Part shown: positions 9,444 to 18,912 of the stretch, one piece after another | Position numbering within the stretch: the stretch's first letter is position 1 | How the letters are laid out: every line of letters starts with the position of its first letter | From: Maribacter huludaoensis | Lineage (GTDB): Bacteria; Bacteroidota; Bacteroidia; Flavobacteriales; Flavobacteriaceae | Assembly: GCF_029350945.1 (NCBI RefSeq) | Contig: NZ_JARKMS010000002.1 | Span: 421,984 to 485,983, forward strand | Direction of reading: 5' to 3' | Length of the DNA: 64,000 bases | The notes under the pieces: model-generated | Database searches by the model: none | What the model was told of the DNA's origin: nothing | The model's input: only the letters and a program-made list of their open reading frames with translations | Position numbers and translations under genes: made by a program

Positions 9444-9518
9444 TTTTGTTTAATTTTTTAATCAGCCAAGCAGACCAATAATGAATGACCCGGACATGTC
9501 ATGTCTATTCTACGATTG

Positions 9519-11570
9519 TTATATATTAGAAGTAACAAGGTTTAAAGCTTTACTAGGTTCTTCAACGGGCATTTGACAGCTACCGTGATTACAAACATAG
9601 ATAAGTGTCTTGTTCATAACATATCTGTTCATCAATAAAGGTAAATTGCTAATTTTAGCATTAGATGCAGCAAATATAGCGTTTGGCAAGTAGTTCTTTA
9701 ACAGTGTTCTGCAAATGAGTTCAAAGTTTTCACCGATAACGACCAGTTCATAGAAATCCTCGCTCATTAGCTGTGATAAGTGAAGCCAATTGGCATGATT
9801 TTGTGGATTCTCAATAATTGATGATTTCATGCTTTGCATCATATTATGCAAGCGAACATCAAAATTATCTTCTGGAAAATATTTTGAAAGCTTATGTAGG
9901 TTGTGTGCCATCATAGAGTTGGATGACGGAATTACATTATCTGCTACTTCCAAGGTCTTTCTAATAAGGTTGTCATTGTTAATGCTAGTGAAATAGAAAA
10001 GACCCGTATCCGGATCTGAAAAGTTATCAATAACATATTTTGTTAGGTCCAAGCTTAAATTAAGCCACTTTTCATCAAAAGAAACTTCATATAAACCAAT
10101 GAAACCGTCTATAACAGAAGCATAGTCTTCAAGAAAACCATGAATGGAACTTTTACCATTTTTAAAATTGCGGTATAGACCACCTTCTTGGGTAAGCATA
10201 TTGTGCAAAATGAAATTGGCGTTGTCAACGGCTAGCGATAGATATTTCTCGTCTTCTAAATACCTATAGGCATCGGTTAGTCCTTTTAATGCCAGTCCGT
10301 TCCAAGAGGTGAGAATTTTATCATCTAGTCTTGGCCTATTTCTTTTTTCTCTTTCGTTTTTCAATAAAGACAAACATTTAACGATAATTTCTTGTAACTC
10401 TATTTTGGTAATAGAGTGCTTCATGGCAATTTCTAGAGCATCGCCATCCCTGATCAGTACATAGTTATCTTCTTCCCAGTATCCGTACGAGTTTATATTG
10501 TAATAATCGGAAAAAATTGGATAATCATCTTTTAGTAGTTGTTGAAGTTGTTTTTCTTGCCAAACATAAAAGGCACCCTCTACCAGTTTGTTGTCATCGG
10601 TTATGCTGTCTGCGTCTAAAGAAGAGTAAAATCCGTTACTTTTATCCAAAAGTTCTTCTTCTAAAAAGGCAATGCTTTTTTCAACTACGCTTTTATATAG
10701 TTCGTTTTTTGTAGCGGCATAAGCATTGGCGTAAAGGCTAATCAATAGTCCGTTATCATAAAGCATCTTTTCAAAATGGGGTACATGCCACTTCGTATCT
10801 ACGGAATATCTGGAGAATCCGCCACCAACATGATCAAAAATACCTCCCCAAGCCATTCTGGTCAAGGTTGTATCAACGTATTCACTTACCGCATCATTGT
10901 TTTTGGCGTGAGAATAATATTTTAAAAAATGGAGATTGGTAGGCATCATAAATTTTGGTGCCCGTTTGTAACCGCCTAAAAATGTATCGAAGTATTTTGA
11001 CCAATTTTCAACAATGTCATCAATTTCAGAGGATTTTACCAAACCATCATCCTTGCCTGTACTAATCGCATTAATTTCCTTTAATCCTGTCGCCATGTTT
11101 TCGGCATATCCAATAATTTTACTAGGGTCGTCGATATAAAGTTGTTGTAATTGGTTCAATACCTGTATCCACTCTTGTTTTTTTACAAATGTTGCGCCCC
11201 AAAAAGGTCTTCCGTCCGGCAATGCAAGAATATTCAATGGCCAGCCACCACTACCGGTCATCATTTGTAAGGCATCCATGTAAATATGGTCAATATCTGG
11301 TCTTTCTTCCCTATCTACTTTTATATTGATGAAATGGGCGTTCATGGTTGCGGCCACTTCTTCATCTTCAAAACACTCATGTTCCATAACATGGCACCAA
11401 TGGCAAGCGGCGTAACCTATACTAACGAGGATTAGCTTGTTTTTTTCTTTGGCTTTTTGTAGTGCTTCATTGTTCCAAGCTTCCCAATTTACAGGGTTAT
11501 GCGCATGCTGTAGTAAATAAGGACTACTTTCTTTGCTAAGATTGTTTGTGTATTTTTTTGAGGTAGACAT
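9519..11570 (-). CDS. DUF255 thioredoxin-domain protein (YyaL/SPATA20 family)
   Basis: 683 residues, the usual length. The N terminus (about 8-170) is a thioredoxin-like DUF255 domain with CHWC at residues 56-59 in a [11 protein letters not shown] context. The remainder resembles an (alpha/alpha)6 barrel of the six-hairpin glycosidase type, with motifs [10 protein letters not shown] and [10 protein letters not shown]. The family is widespread, but its reaction is not established. No signal peptide is seen, so it is probably cytoplasmic. A terminator separates it from the dodecin gene upstream. Confidence 0.9.
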   Translation of the reverse strand: MSTSKKYTNNLSKESSPYLLQHAHNPVNWEAWNNEALQKAKEKNKLILVSIGYAACHWCHVMEHECFEDEEVAATMNAHFINIKVDREERPDIDHIYMDALQMMTGSGGWPLNILALPDGRPFWGATFVKKQEWIQVLNQLQQLYIDDPSKIIGYAENMATGLKEINAISTGKDDGLVKSSEIDDIVENWSKYFDTFLGGYKRAPKFMMPTNLHFLKYYSHAKNNDAVSEYVDTTLTRMAWGGIFDHVGGGFSRYSVDTKWHVPHFEKMLYDNGLLISLYANAYAATKNELYKSVVEKSIAFLEEELLDKSNGFYSSLDADSITDDNKLVEGAFYVWQEKQLQQLLKDDYPIFSDYYNINSYGYWEEDNYVLIRDGDALEIAMKHSITKIELQEIIVKCLSLLKNEREKRNRPRLDDKILTSWNGLALKGLTDAYRYLEDEKYLSLAVDNANFILHNMLTQEGGLYRNFKNGKSSIHGFLEDYASVIDGFIGLYEVSFDEKWLNLSLDLTKYVIDNFSDPDTGLFYFTSINNDNLIRKTLEVADNVIPSSNSMMAHNLHKLSKYFPEDNFDVRLHNMMQSMKSSIIENPQNHANWLHLSQLMSEDFYELVVIGENFELICRTLLKNYLPNAIFAASNAKISNLPLLMNRYVMNKTLIYVCNHGSCQMPVEEPSKALNLVTSNI

Positions 11571-11593
11571 GGGATTAATTTTATTTTGAAAAC

Positions 11594-11619
11594 AAAAAAA
11601 AGCGCCTTTTGGCGCTTTT
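11594..11619 (-). terminator. Terminator downstream of the dodecin gene
   Basis: Stem AAAAGCGCC (11598-11606) / GGCGCTTTT (11611-11619) with a four-base loop. On the minus strand it is followed by eight T residues. Confidence 0.85.
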
Positions 11620-11637
11620 GGTCTTGTTGAGCAACTG

Positions 11638-11838
11638 CTATTTCACTTCAAAAGTGATTTTTACGTTTACTCTATAATTTTTGATTTTACCATCTTCAAC
11701 TGTTGCACTTTGCTCGTTGATGTAAACTGATTTAATATTTTTTACTGATTTAGATGCTTCTGCTACTGCTTTTTTAGCTGCGTCTTCCCATCCGTTATCA
11801 GAATTTGCCAATATTTCAATTACTTTTAAAACTGCCAT
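11638..11838 (-). CDS. Dodecin family flavin-binding protein
   Basis: 66 residues, typical dodecin size. The start [19 protein letters not shown] and the segment [20 protein letters not shown] match the beta-alpha-beta-beta fold. Dodecins assemble into hollow dodecamers that store and protect flavins. The stacking Trp (W17 in SDNGWEDA) and the family Gln (SATVE preceded by NEQ) are present. It is a single-gene unit with its own terminator. Confidence 0.93.
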   Translation of the reverse strand: MAVLKVIEILANSDNGWEDAAKKAVAEASKSVKNIKSVYINEQSATVEDGKIKNYRVNVKITFEVK

Positions 11839-11909
11839 AATTATTAATTTTTAGATTTTCTACAAGTTACAAAAACTAATGGCAATGTTTAATTCAATTG
11901 ATTCAATAA

Positions 11910-12821
11910 TTAGCCGTTTAACGCAACCACTTCATTTACCTTATCGCCCATCATATTCTTTAACATGGTTTCAATACCATTTTTAAGGGTGAAGGTAGAA
12001 GAAGGACATCCACTACAGGCGCCTTGTAAAATAACGTTTACGGTTTTACTTTCTTCATCGTAAGATTTGAACATAATATTGCCACCGTCACTAGCTACTG
12101 CCGGTTTTACGTATTCTTCTAAAATGTCAACTATTTCTTGAGAAGTTTCGTCTAGTTCAACATTGTTTTCTGCAGTTATAGTTTCAGATACTTGGGCTTC
12201 TTGGCCAATTGCTTTTGCATTGTCCGCTACAATCTCTTTGCCTTCCGCAATAAAATTTCTAATTACTTCACGTAATTCAACCGTAATATCGTTCCATTCC
12301 GCAACTTCATATTTAGATACGGAAACGTAGTTCTCATCTATAAAAACTTGCTTTACAAACGGGAATTGAAATAGCTCCATAGCCAATTTAGAATCTCTGG
12401 CCTCATCAATATTTTTAAACTCAAATGCCGATCCTACTATTTTTTTGCTGGCAACAAATTTCATGGTAGAAGGGTTAGGTGTAACCTCGGCATAAACAGT
12501 AACAGGTACTGGTTTATCCATATCCTCTTCTATTACTATTGGTTCGCCGGCGTTTAAATATTCTACTAATTGTTGTGCAACTTCATCTTTTACATCTTCC
12601 CATTGAACAATGTCATATCGCTCCAGGCCAATAAAATCTCCAGAGATATATACTGTTTTGATAAAAGGTAAATGAAACAATTGCTGCGCTAAAGGTGAGT
12701 TTTTAGCATCGTCAATATTCTTGAATTCGTAGTTTTTTCGTTGTACTAAAATATGATTAGTTTCGAACTTTAATATATTTGGGTTATTGGTCTTTACAAC
12801 CGTAATCGAATACTCTTTCAT
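11910..12821 (-). CDS. NifU/Nfu-type iron-sulfur scaffold protein with duplicated N domain
   Basis: 303 residues from the ATG at 12821; a TTG at 12842 overlaps the -7 box and is unlikely to be the start. Two tandem Nfu N-terminal domains occur (about 1-90 and 105-190), each with the pattern NP(N/S)xxKF and a later F(K)NID-A segment. A linker and a C-terminal NifU domain follow, with the cluster ligands CSGC at about 269-272. Nfu proteins receive Fe-S clusters and pass them to apo-enzymes in the cytoplasm. Duplication of the N domain is visible; its purpose is unknown. Confidence 0.93.
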   Translation of the reverse strand: MKEYSITVVKTNNPNILKFETNHILVQRKNYEFKNIDDAKNSPLAQQLFHLPFIKTVYISGDFIGLERYDIVQWEDVKDEVAQQLVEYLNAGEPIVIEEDMDKPVPVTVYAEVTPNPSTMKFVASKKIVGSAFEFKNIDEARDSKLAMELFQFPFVKQVFIDENYVSVSKYEVAEWNDITVELREVIRNFIAEGKEIVADNAKAIGQEAQVSETITAENNVELDETSQEIVDILEEYVKPAVASDGGNIMFKSYDEESKTVNVILQGACSGCPSSTFTLKNGIETMLKNMMGDKVNEVVALNG

Positions 12822-12839
12822 TTCGTCAAAAATTTTAAG

Positions 12840-12847
12840 CAAAAGTA
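12840..12847 (-). promoter_or_regulatory. -7 box for the Nfu gene
   Basis: On the minus strand TACTTTTG matches TAnnTTTG and ends 18 bases before the ATG at 12821. This position favours that ATG over the TTG at 12842. No clear -33 TTG. Confidence 0.5.
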
Positions 12848-12900
12848 CAAAGGAAATCTTAGTTTAGCAGCACATAATAATGTTCAGGTTAAGTCGTTAT

Positions 12901-12908
12901 TAACTTTG
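12901..12908 (+). promoter_or_regulatory. -7 box for the PorP/SprF gene
   Basis: TAACTTTG matches TAnnTTTG and lies 36 bases before the ATG at 12945. No TTG at the expected -33 distance. Confidence 0.45.
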
Positions 12909-12944
12909 TAATAGCGAAACTAATTCTAGTTTTAACATCCCAAG

Positions 12945-13967
12945 ATGAAATACAACTTTTTATTGATATTGATTTTCCTTTTTGTTGGTTCTAAATCTAC
13001 CGCACAAGAAGGTATTCCTGTTTATTTTGATTATTTATCAGATAATTACTATCTGGTTTTTCCATCTATGGCAGGTATTAGCGAAGGAGGAAAAGTTAGG
13101 GCTACGGCTAGAAAACAATGGTTTGATGTTGACGATGCACCGAGTTTACAGACCATTAATGCTCATTTTAGGTTAGGAGATTCGCCAAGTGGTATTGGGG
13201 CAATTGTATTTAATGATGCCAATGGGTACCATTCTCAAACAGGTTTAAAATTAACATATGCGCACCATTTAAGAATGGGAAGTAATGACGTTAGAGTTTT
13301 AAATCAACTTTCTTTTGGTTTAAGTGCCACAATTTTACAAAGTAGTTTGGACGAGACCGAGTTTAGGTCTACTACTCCAGACCCGGCAGTGTCAGGAATT
13401 AAGCTTAGTTCATCCTATACAAATGTGGATATTGGTATTTCTTATAATTATCAAGAATTTTACACCCACTTTGCGGTTACCAATGCACTTACAGGAAGTA
13501 AAAGGAATGTATATTACAGGGACAGGCAAGATAATCCAGATCAATTGGTGATCGATAATATTAGAAGATTTTTAATCTCTACCGGTTATGTTTTTGGTAG
13601 AAGCGAATGGCAATTTGAACCTTCAGTACTGTTTCAATTGACAGAATTTACCAAGGAGAAGACTATTGATATGAATGCCAAAGTATACAAAGATGTAGAT
13701 TTTGGTCGTATTTGGGGAGGTATCTCCTACAGAAGAAGTTTCGATGGTGCCCAGTTTCAGGACAACGGCACTTTTGGTGAACAGCGATTGCAATTGGTTA
13801 CCCCTATAGTTGGTGCAAACATTAATAATTTTATGGTCTCTTACAACTATTCGTATCAAATGGGAGATATCCGTTTTGACAATGGAGGTTTTCACCAAAT
13901 AACCTTAGGTTATGATTTTGGTCAAACAGGGCGTAAATATGATTGTTACTGTCCTGCAGCCAACTAG
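12945..13967 (+). CDS. PorP/SprF family outer-membrane protein, not beside an adhesin gene
   Basis: 340 residues with a signal peptide (about 1-21, ending STAQ). The rest is a string of amphipathic beta strands ending in an aromatic-rich strand (GYDFGQTGRKY), as in the PorP/SprF family. SprF-type proteins help deliver SprB-like adhesins through the type IX secretion system, and PorP itself is a secretion component. No large secreted protein adjoins this copy, unlike the one at 24065. The protein ends with CYCPAAN. Specific role unknown. Confidence 0.88.
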   Translation: MKYNFLLILIFLFVGSKSTAQEGIPVYFDYLSDNYYLVFPSMAGISEGGKVRATARKQWFDVDDAPSLQTINAHFRLGDSPSGIGAIVFNDANGYHSQTGLKLTYAHHLRMGSNDVRVLNQLSFGLSATILQSSLDETEFRSTTPDPAVSGIKLSSSYTNVDIGISYNYQEFYTHFAVTNALTGSKRNVYYRDRQDNPDQLVIDNIRRFLISTGYVFGRSEWQFEPSVLFQLTEFTKEKTIDMNAKVYKDVDFGRIWGGISYRRSFDGAQFQDNGTFGEQRLQLVTPIVGANINNFMVSYNYSYQMGDIRFDNGGFHQITLGYDFGQTGRKYDCYCPAAN

Positions 13968-13970
13968 TAA

Positions 13971-13999
13971 AAGTCTGCCCTTTGGTAGAGCAGACCTTT
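13971..13999. terminator. Weak bidirectional hairpin between convergent genes
   Basis: GTCTGC (13973-13978) pairs with GCAGAC (13990-13995). Flanking A and T residues extend the stem with one bulge. It lies between two converging stop codons. Confidence 0.45.
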
Positions 14000-14005
14000 A
14001 ATTGA

Positions 14006-15181
14006 TTATTCCCAGCTGTAATTTTTGGACTTGGCTTGTTTTTTTATTGCCTTGATCATAGCGTTCTCAAGCTCGCCTGATTTTTCATCTTTTTGATGTT
14101 CTGCTATATAGGCTAATCTTTTCTTATTGTACGCTTGTATTTCTTTTTGAATCTCTTCTCTTTCGGTCTTTTTAGATTCAATATATATTTTGATCTCATT
14201 TTCGCTTTTGCCCTGTAACCCTTCGGGTAGTTCGTTATTGTCTACTGAGCTAATTTCAAATTCGGCATCATCATAGGCATCAACTAAATCCCATTTTTTA
14301 TTATTGTAGAGTCTAGAACTTTTGCTGACCGCTCTTTTAACTGCAACGGCTTCTTCCATTTCCATAGCATTGCTGTCTTGTACTTCTTGAGCAATAATTT
14401 TTGATTTGCCCATAGAACCAAAGGAAATATAGGTGGTATTTAATTTAGAGTTCAGTTTAATGATAATGTCGTCATACGGTGTATTAATATGAACAACTTT
14501 CTTGTTATGGTCAATGGCCATATATTCCCCACCTGTTATAGAGGCACCATTTTTCCAATCGGTATTCACTCCTAAATCATAGTTTCCGCAGAAAATGGTA
14601 TTTACTACTACATTTTTTTCTTTGGCATTTGCCAATGCAGTTCTGTAATTATACCTACCCTGGTTAAAAGGCTCGTTACCGGCAATAAAAATCATACGTA
14701 ATAAATCAGGATTTTTGTTCCAAGGTAATTGGTGTAAAGAGGTCTGTAATACCTTGCCACAGTATTCCTCACCTCCGTTGGTAGTCAATGAAAACAACTT
14801 TTCCGATATTTCGTCCAGATCACTACTAAATCCAAGTACTTGCTGAATATACCCTTCATTGGCGGAAAGATTGTCGTTTCCATATTGATATAGGGCTATT
14901 TGTAAATTTGGTCTAGAGTCGTTACCACATTTGGCATAGCTAAATTCGTTCACAATATCCCAAAGCTGAGATTTTGCCTGGTTAATTAAGCCGTCCATAC
15001 TATTACTGGTATCCAATAATAAAGCTATTTGAACAATATTGTCTTCTTTTGTTTCTATAGGTTCAGTTGCATGTGCAATTAGTTCAATTGGTTTTTTCTT
15101 TTCGGTAATATTACAGGCATAAACGGTAGATAGTGTTAATAATGCTATGCCAATTGATCCAAGTTGTTTAATTGTTTTCAT
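14006..15181 (-). CDS. VWA-domain lipoprotein
   Basis: 391 residues. The N terminus is a signal peptide ending TVYAC, with Cys23 as a plausible lipidation site. A von Willebrand factor A domain follows (about 48-230), with the MIDAS motif DTSNS at residues 57-61, so it probably binds a divalent cation. The C-terminal third is rich in Lys and Glu and likely helical. VWA domains usually mediate protein contacts; the partner is not evident from the neighbours. It is monocistronic between a PorP/SprF gene (convergent) and a TPR kinase gene (divergent). Confidence 0.85.
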   Translation of the reverse strand: MKTIKQLGSIGIALLTLSTVYACNITEKKKPIELIAHATEPIETKEDNIVQIALLLDTSNSMDGLINQAKSQLWDIVNEFSYAKCGNDSRPNLQIALYQYGNDNLSANEGYIQQVLGFSSDLDEISEKLFSLTTNGGEEYCGKVLQTSLHQLPWNKNPDLLRMIFIAGNEPFNQGRYNYRTALANAKEKNVVVNTIFCGNYDLGVNTDWKNGASITGGEYMAIDHNKKVVHINTPYDDIIIKLNSKLNTTYISFGSMGKSKIIAQEVQDSNAMEMEEAVAVKRAVSKSSRLYNNKKWDLVDAYDDAEFEISSVDNNELPEGLQGKSENEIKIYIESKKTEREEIQKEIQAYNKKRLAYIAEHQKDEKSGELENAMIKAIKKQAKSKNYSWE

Positions 15182-15383
15182 CCTTATCGTTTTAAATTCA
15201 GAGCTAAACTAACGGCAAAGTATTTCTTGTAATAACCATAATGAGGGAATGGACCATTTCACTTAGTAAAGTGGTTTGCAGCGTTTGTAAACCTATATTT
15301 TGATAGGGTAAAAACTACTAATATGGGTATTTGATATTTTTTAGTGCCACAATAATCAGCTAAGTTTACCGTAGTTATAGCAG

Positions 15384-17588
15384 ATGAAAAATTATAGTGT
15401 TTACATATTATTATGTTTTCTTTTGGGATGGAATATGCTTCATGCCCAGTTACAAAATGACGCCCTACGATTTAAACTTGAAGGTAGGGTAGAAGTTAGA
15501 AATACAGGGAAACCAATTTCTGGTGTTTCTATATCCAATACTTTAGGAGACTATGTAATAACTAACGGTTTAGGAGAATTTGAGATTAATACTAGAATTG
15601 GAGATCAACTCATTATTCAACATGATGATATTGAAACTTTAAGGTATGATGTGCAGAAAAATGATGATGTTTTAATTTTAGTTGAAGATTTTGATTCATC
15701 ATCTGTAAGAAGCAGTTCTAAGTCTGTGCCAGACATAGCCGTAAAACATCAACAATTGTTAGATTCTGCAGAAGAATATAAGGCTAAAGATATAGAACGG
15801 AGTATAGATTTGGTTGCGCAATCTATTTCTATTTTAGGTAAAAGAGGTAGAAAGAAAGAATTGGCAAGATCACTTTCCAAACTTGGCGAAATCTATCAGT
15901 ACCACAAACAATTGGATCTGGCCATTGATAATTACGAAGACGCGTTGGAAAATAATAAAACCATTGCCACATCTTTATTGTTAGGTAGAGCTCTTAACCA
16001 AACTTCAAGATATGATGAAAGTATAGATTTGCTTTATCCATTATTGGATTTCAAATCTATGCCACCAAAACAAAGTGCCGTACTTTATGAACTATTGGGC
16101 GATGCCAAAAAAGGAGCGGGGAAGACAAATGAAGCTTTAGATTTTTATAATAGAGGTTTGTTGATAGCAGATAAGAATCAGATTACCTCTAAAATGATCG
16201 ATTTAAATTCTAAGATAGCAGATACATATTCTTTAGGTGACAGGAATATGGAAGCAGAAGCTTATTACGATAACTCTTTGGAGCTTGCAACGCAATCCGC
16301 CCCAAAAAGGGCTTTGCAGGAGAAAGAAAAAGTAGCGGATTTTTATAATACCAAAAGTAGGTTCAATGAAGAAATTAATATGCGTAAAAGCAGTCTACAA
16401 GAGTTAAAAAAGCTTAGTTCTCCAAATGCTGGTGTAAAGAAATTAGAACTTGGGGACACTATAACTTCTCAGCGTATAAATTACAAAATTGCAAACGCCT
16501 ATATTTCTCAAGACAAGTATAATGAGGCAATACCATTTTTGGAGAAGAGTATTGTTGAAGCAGATTCAGATGATGATTTGGTAGTGCAGAAAGATGCTAC
16601 CAGAAAATTATCGGAGGTGTACAAAGTTAAAGGCGATTTTACCAAAGCTTTAGATACCTACCAAACCTATGTGGCATTGGTAGATTCTTTGTACGTCCGT
16701 AAGGAACAGGAGATTTCTAGGGCAAATCGTTTTAATAGGGAAATATCCAATGCACAAAATAGACTTACCGGACTAGAGCAGGAGCGAGAATTGTCTCAAA
16801 GTAAATATGACCTTGCATTAACTGAGCAAGAGTTGGTTAAAGAAAGTAATAAGCGACAACAGTTGGTAATTTATTCATTAATATTTGGATTGCTATTGAC
16901 CTTGTTGGCCGCTTTTTTCTTTTATCGTAGCAATCAACAACAAAAACTGGCAAATAACTTATTGGCACTAAAGTCGTTGAGGTCGCAGATGAATCCGCAC
17001 TTTATATTCAATGCATTGAATTCAGTAAATAATTTTATTTCAAAAAGTGATGAACGCAGTGCAAATAGATATCTAAGTGATTTCTCTAAGTTAATGCGTT
17101 CCGTTCTTGAGAATTCCGAAGAAGATTTTATTCCCTTGGAAAAAGAATTACATCAGCTGGAACTGTATATAAAACTGGAGCACTCTCGTTTTGAAGATAA
17201 GTTCGATTATCAAATACATGTTGATGAGAACGTACAGGTCTCCAAATTTCAAATTCCGCCCATGCTATTGCAACCCTATATAGAAAATGCTATTTGGCAC
17301 GGATTGCGATATAGGGAAGAAAAAGGAGCATTACTGGTGACCATAAAAGAGAATACGGCAGATTCCATAATTATTACAATAACCGATAATGGTATAGGTA
17401 GAAAGAAATCTGCAGAGATCAAGACCAAAAACCAGCGTAAGCAGAAGTCTAAGGGAATGGGCATTATTAAAAAACGTGTGGCTATTTTGAACGATATGTA
17501 CACAGATAAAGTAGATATCAAAATTTCAGATTTGCAGTCAGACGGTACAGGAACTAAGGTCCTGTTCATTTTAAAAAGAGAAAAATGA
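15384..17588 (+). CDS. TPR-containing sensor histidine kinase (LytS type) with carboxypeptidase-regulatory-like N domain
   Basis: 734 residues. Signal peptide (about 1-21); a CarboxypepD_reg-like beta-sandwich (about 30-110); tetratricopeptide repeats (about 125-430); a coiled coil; one membrane segment (about 493-515); a His_kinase domain with QMNPHFIFNALN, whose phosphoacceptor is His539; and a HATPase domain with PYIENAIWHGL and DNGIGR. The sensor part is therefore expected in the periplasm. The LytTR regulator gene overlaps it by four bases (ATGA), so the two form one two-component system. The signal is unknown; TPRs suggest a protein or peptide ligand. Confidence 0.93.
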   Translation: MKNYSVYILLCFLLGWNMLHAQLQNDALRFKLEGRVEVRNTGKPISGVSISNTLGDYVITNGLGEFEINTRIGDQLIIQHDDIETLRYDVQKNDDVLILVEDFDSSSVRSSSKSVPDIAVKHQQLLDSAEEYKAKDIERSIDLVAQSISILGKRGRKKELARSLSKLGEIYQYHKQLDLAIDNYEDALENNKTIATSLLLGRALNQTSRYDESIDLLYPLLDFKSMPPKQSAVLYELLGDAKKGAGKTNEALDFYNRGLLIADKNQITSKMIDLNSKIADTYSLGDRNMEAEAYYDNSLELATQSAPKRALQEKEKVADFYNTKSRFNEEINMRKSSLQELKKLSSPNAGVKKLELGDTITSQRINYKIANAYISQDKYNEAIPFLEKSIVEADSDDDLVVQKDATRKLSEVYKVKGDFTKALDTYQTYVALVDSLYVRKEQEISRANRFNREISNAQNRLTGLEQERELSQSKYDLALTEQELVKESNKRQQLVIYSLIFGLLLTLLAAFFFYRSNQQQKLANNLLALKSLRSQMNPHFIFNALNSVNNFISKSDERSANRYLSDFSKLMRSVLENSEEDFIPLEKELHQLELYIKLEHSRFEDKFDYQIHVDENVQVSKFQIPPMLLQPYIENAIWHGLRYREEKGALLVTIKENTADSIIITITDNGIGRKKSAEIKTKNQRKQKSKGMGIIKKRVAILNDMYTDKVDIKISDLQSDGTGTKVLFILKREK

Positions 17589-18316
17589 GCTTAAATGCAA
17601 TTTTAGTAGAAGATGAGGCAAACAGCCGTGAGATATTAAGAAATTATATTGCCAAATATTGCCCTGGCGTAAATTTAATAGGCGAGGCTTCGTCCATTAA
17701 GGAAGCGCTGGTCTTAATTGCGGAAAATGACTTGGATCTGGTTTTTTTAGATGTGGAAATGCCTTTTGGTAATGCATTTGATTTACTAGATCAGTTACCA
17801 GATAGAACTTTTGAAACTGTTTTTGTCACGGCTTATGATCACTATGCTAAAGATGCATTGAATAACCATGCCGCTTATTATTTAACGAAACCTATAAATA
17901 TAGATGAGTTGATAAATGCCGTGGAGTATGTGGAAGGTGTACGAGAGAAAGAAGCAAGTTTAGAAGGAGAGGTTTTAAGTACTAAATCTAACGGAGTAGA
18001 AGGGAAGTTGACATTGCCCCAGCAAGACGGATTTCAAGTATTGAATATTGCCGAAATATTATATTGCAAAGCAGATGACAATTACACGGAAATTTATCTT
18101 TTAAATAAGAAAATACTGGTAAGCAAAACTTTAAAGTATTTTGAAGATGCCTTAAACGATTATCCTTTTGCACGGGTACATAAATCTTTTCTTGTAAATG
18201 TGAACGAGGTAGTAAAGTATAGAAAAGGAAAAGGTGGTAGTGTGGTAATGTCCAACGGAAAAGAAGTAATGGTATCCGCTTCTAAAAAGAAAGATTTTCT
18301 ATCTTATTTTAATTAA
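17585..18316 (+). CDS. LytTR-family response regulator
   Basis: 243 residues. The receiver domain (about 3-120) has its phosphoacceptor Asp56 in LVFLDVEMP, a conserved Thr/Ala region FVTAYD and Lys in LTKPI. The C-terminal LytTR DNA-binding domain (about 145-240) contains ILYCKADDNYTEIYL and FARVHKSFLVNV. It is translationally coupled to the kinase gene before it. LytTR regulators bind paired direct repeats upstream of target promoters; targets cannot be told from this window. Confidence 0.95.
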   Translation: MSLNAILVEDEANSREILRNYIAKYCPGVNLIGEASSIKEALVLIAENDLDLVFLDVEMPFGNAFDLLDQLPDRTFETVFVTAYDHYAKDALNNHAAYYLTKPINIDELINAVEYVEGVREKEASLEGEVLSTKSNGVEGKLTLPQQDGFQVLNIAEILYCKADDNYTEIYLLNKKILVSKTLKYFEDALNDYPFARVHKSFLVNVNEVVKYRKGKGGSVVMSNGKEVMVSASKKKDFLSYFN

Positions 18317-18326
18317 ACGAATTATA

Positions 18327-18836
18327 ATGATAAAAGCGGTTAGAGGAAAAGAACCTATTATAGGTGAAGATTGTTTTATTGCAGAAAATGCAACCATAGT
18401 AGGTGAGGTGAGTATGGGTAAGCAATGTAGCGTGTGGTTCAATGCTGTATTACGTGGCGATGTTCACTATATTAAAATGGGTGATAAGGTTAACGTGCAA
18501 GATGGCGCAGTAATACATTGTACCTATTTAAAATCTCCTACTACGATTGGTAATAATGTATCGATCGGGCATAATGCCATTGTGCATGGATGCACTGTTC
18601 ATGATAATGTGTTAGTAGGTATGGGTAGTATTATAATGGATGATTGTGTTGTAGAGAGTAATAGTATAATTGCGGCCGGAGCTGTGCTTACAAAAGGAAC
18701 GCATGTACCGTCTGGAAGTATTTTTGCCGGTACGCCTGCTAAGAAAATAAAAGACATTAGTCCAGAATTAAGTTCTGGGGAAATTAATAGAATTGCCGAG
18801 GCATATACTATGTATTCCGGTTGGTTTAAGGAGTAA
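18327..18836 (+). CDS. Gamma-class carbonic anhydrase family protein
   Basis: 169 residues, left-handed beta-helix of hexapeptide repeats. Three His residues in the spacing typical of the zinc site occur in VIHCT and SIGHNAIVHG. The family includes true carbonic anhydrases as well as YrdA/PaaY-type proteins whose activity varies. It starts 10 bases after the response regulator stop and may be co-transcribed, although a functional link is not apparent. Confidence 0.92.
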   Translation: MIKAVRGKEPIIGEDCFIAENATIVGEVSMGKQCSVWFNAVLRGDVHYIKMGDKVNVQDGAVIHCTYLKSPTTIGNNVSIGHNAIVHGCTVHDNVLVGMGSIIMDDCVVESNSIIAAGAVLTKGTHVPSGSIFAGTPAKKIKDISPELSSGEINRIAEAYTMYSGWFKE

Positions 18837-18863
18837 AGGTTGACCCAAAAAACCAATTACTTG

Positions 18864-18892
18864 TTGCAATCTATCTAAATTATGTACTTTTG
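18864..18892 (+). promoter_or_regulatory. Promoter of fabD
   Basis: TTG at 18864-18866, an 18-base spacer, and TACTTTTG at 18885-18892 fit the Bacteroidota -33/-7 pattern. The fabD ATG follows 20 bases later. Confidence 0.75.
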
Positions 18893-18912
18893 AGCCACCA
18901 AAACTAAAAGTT

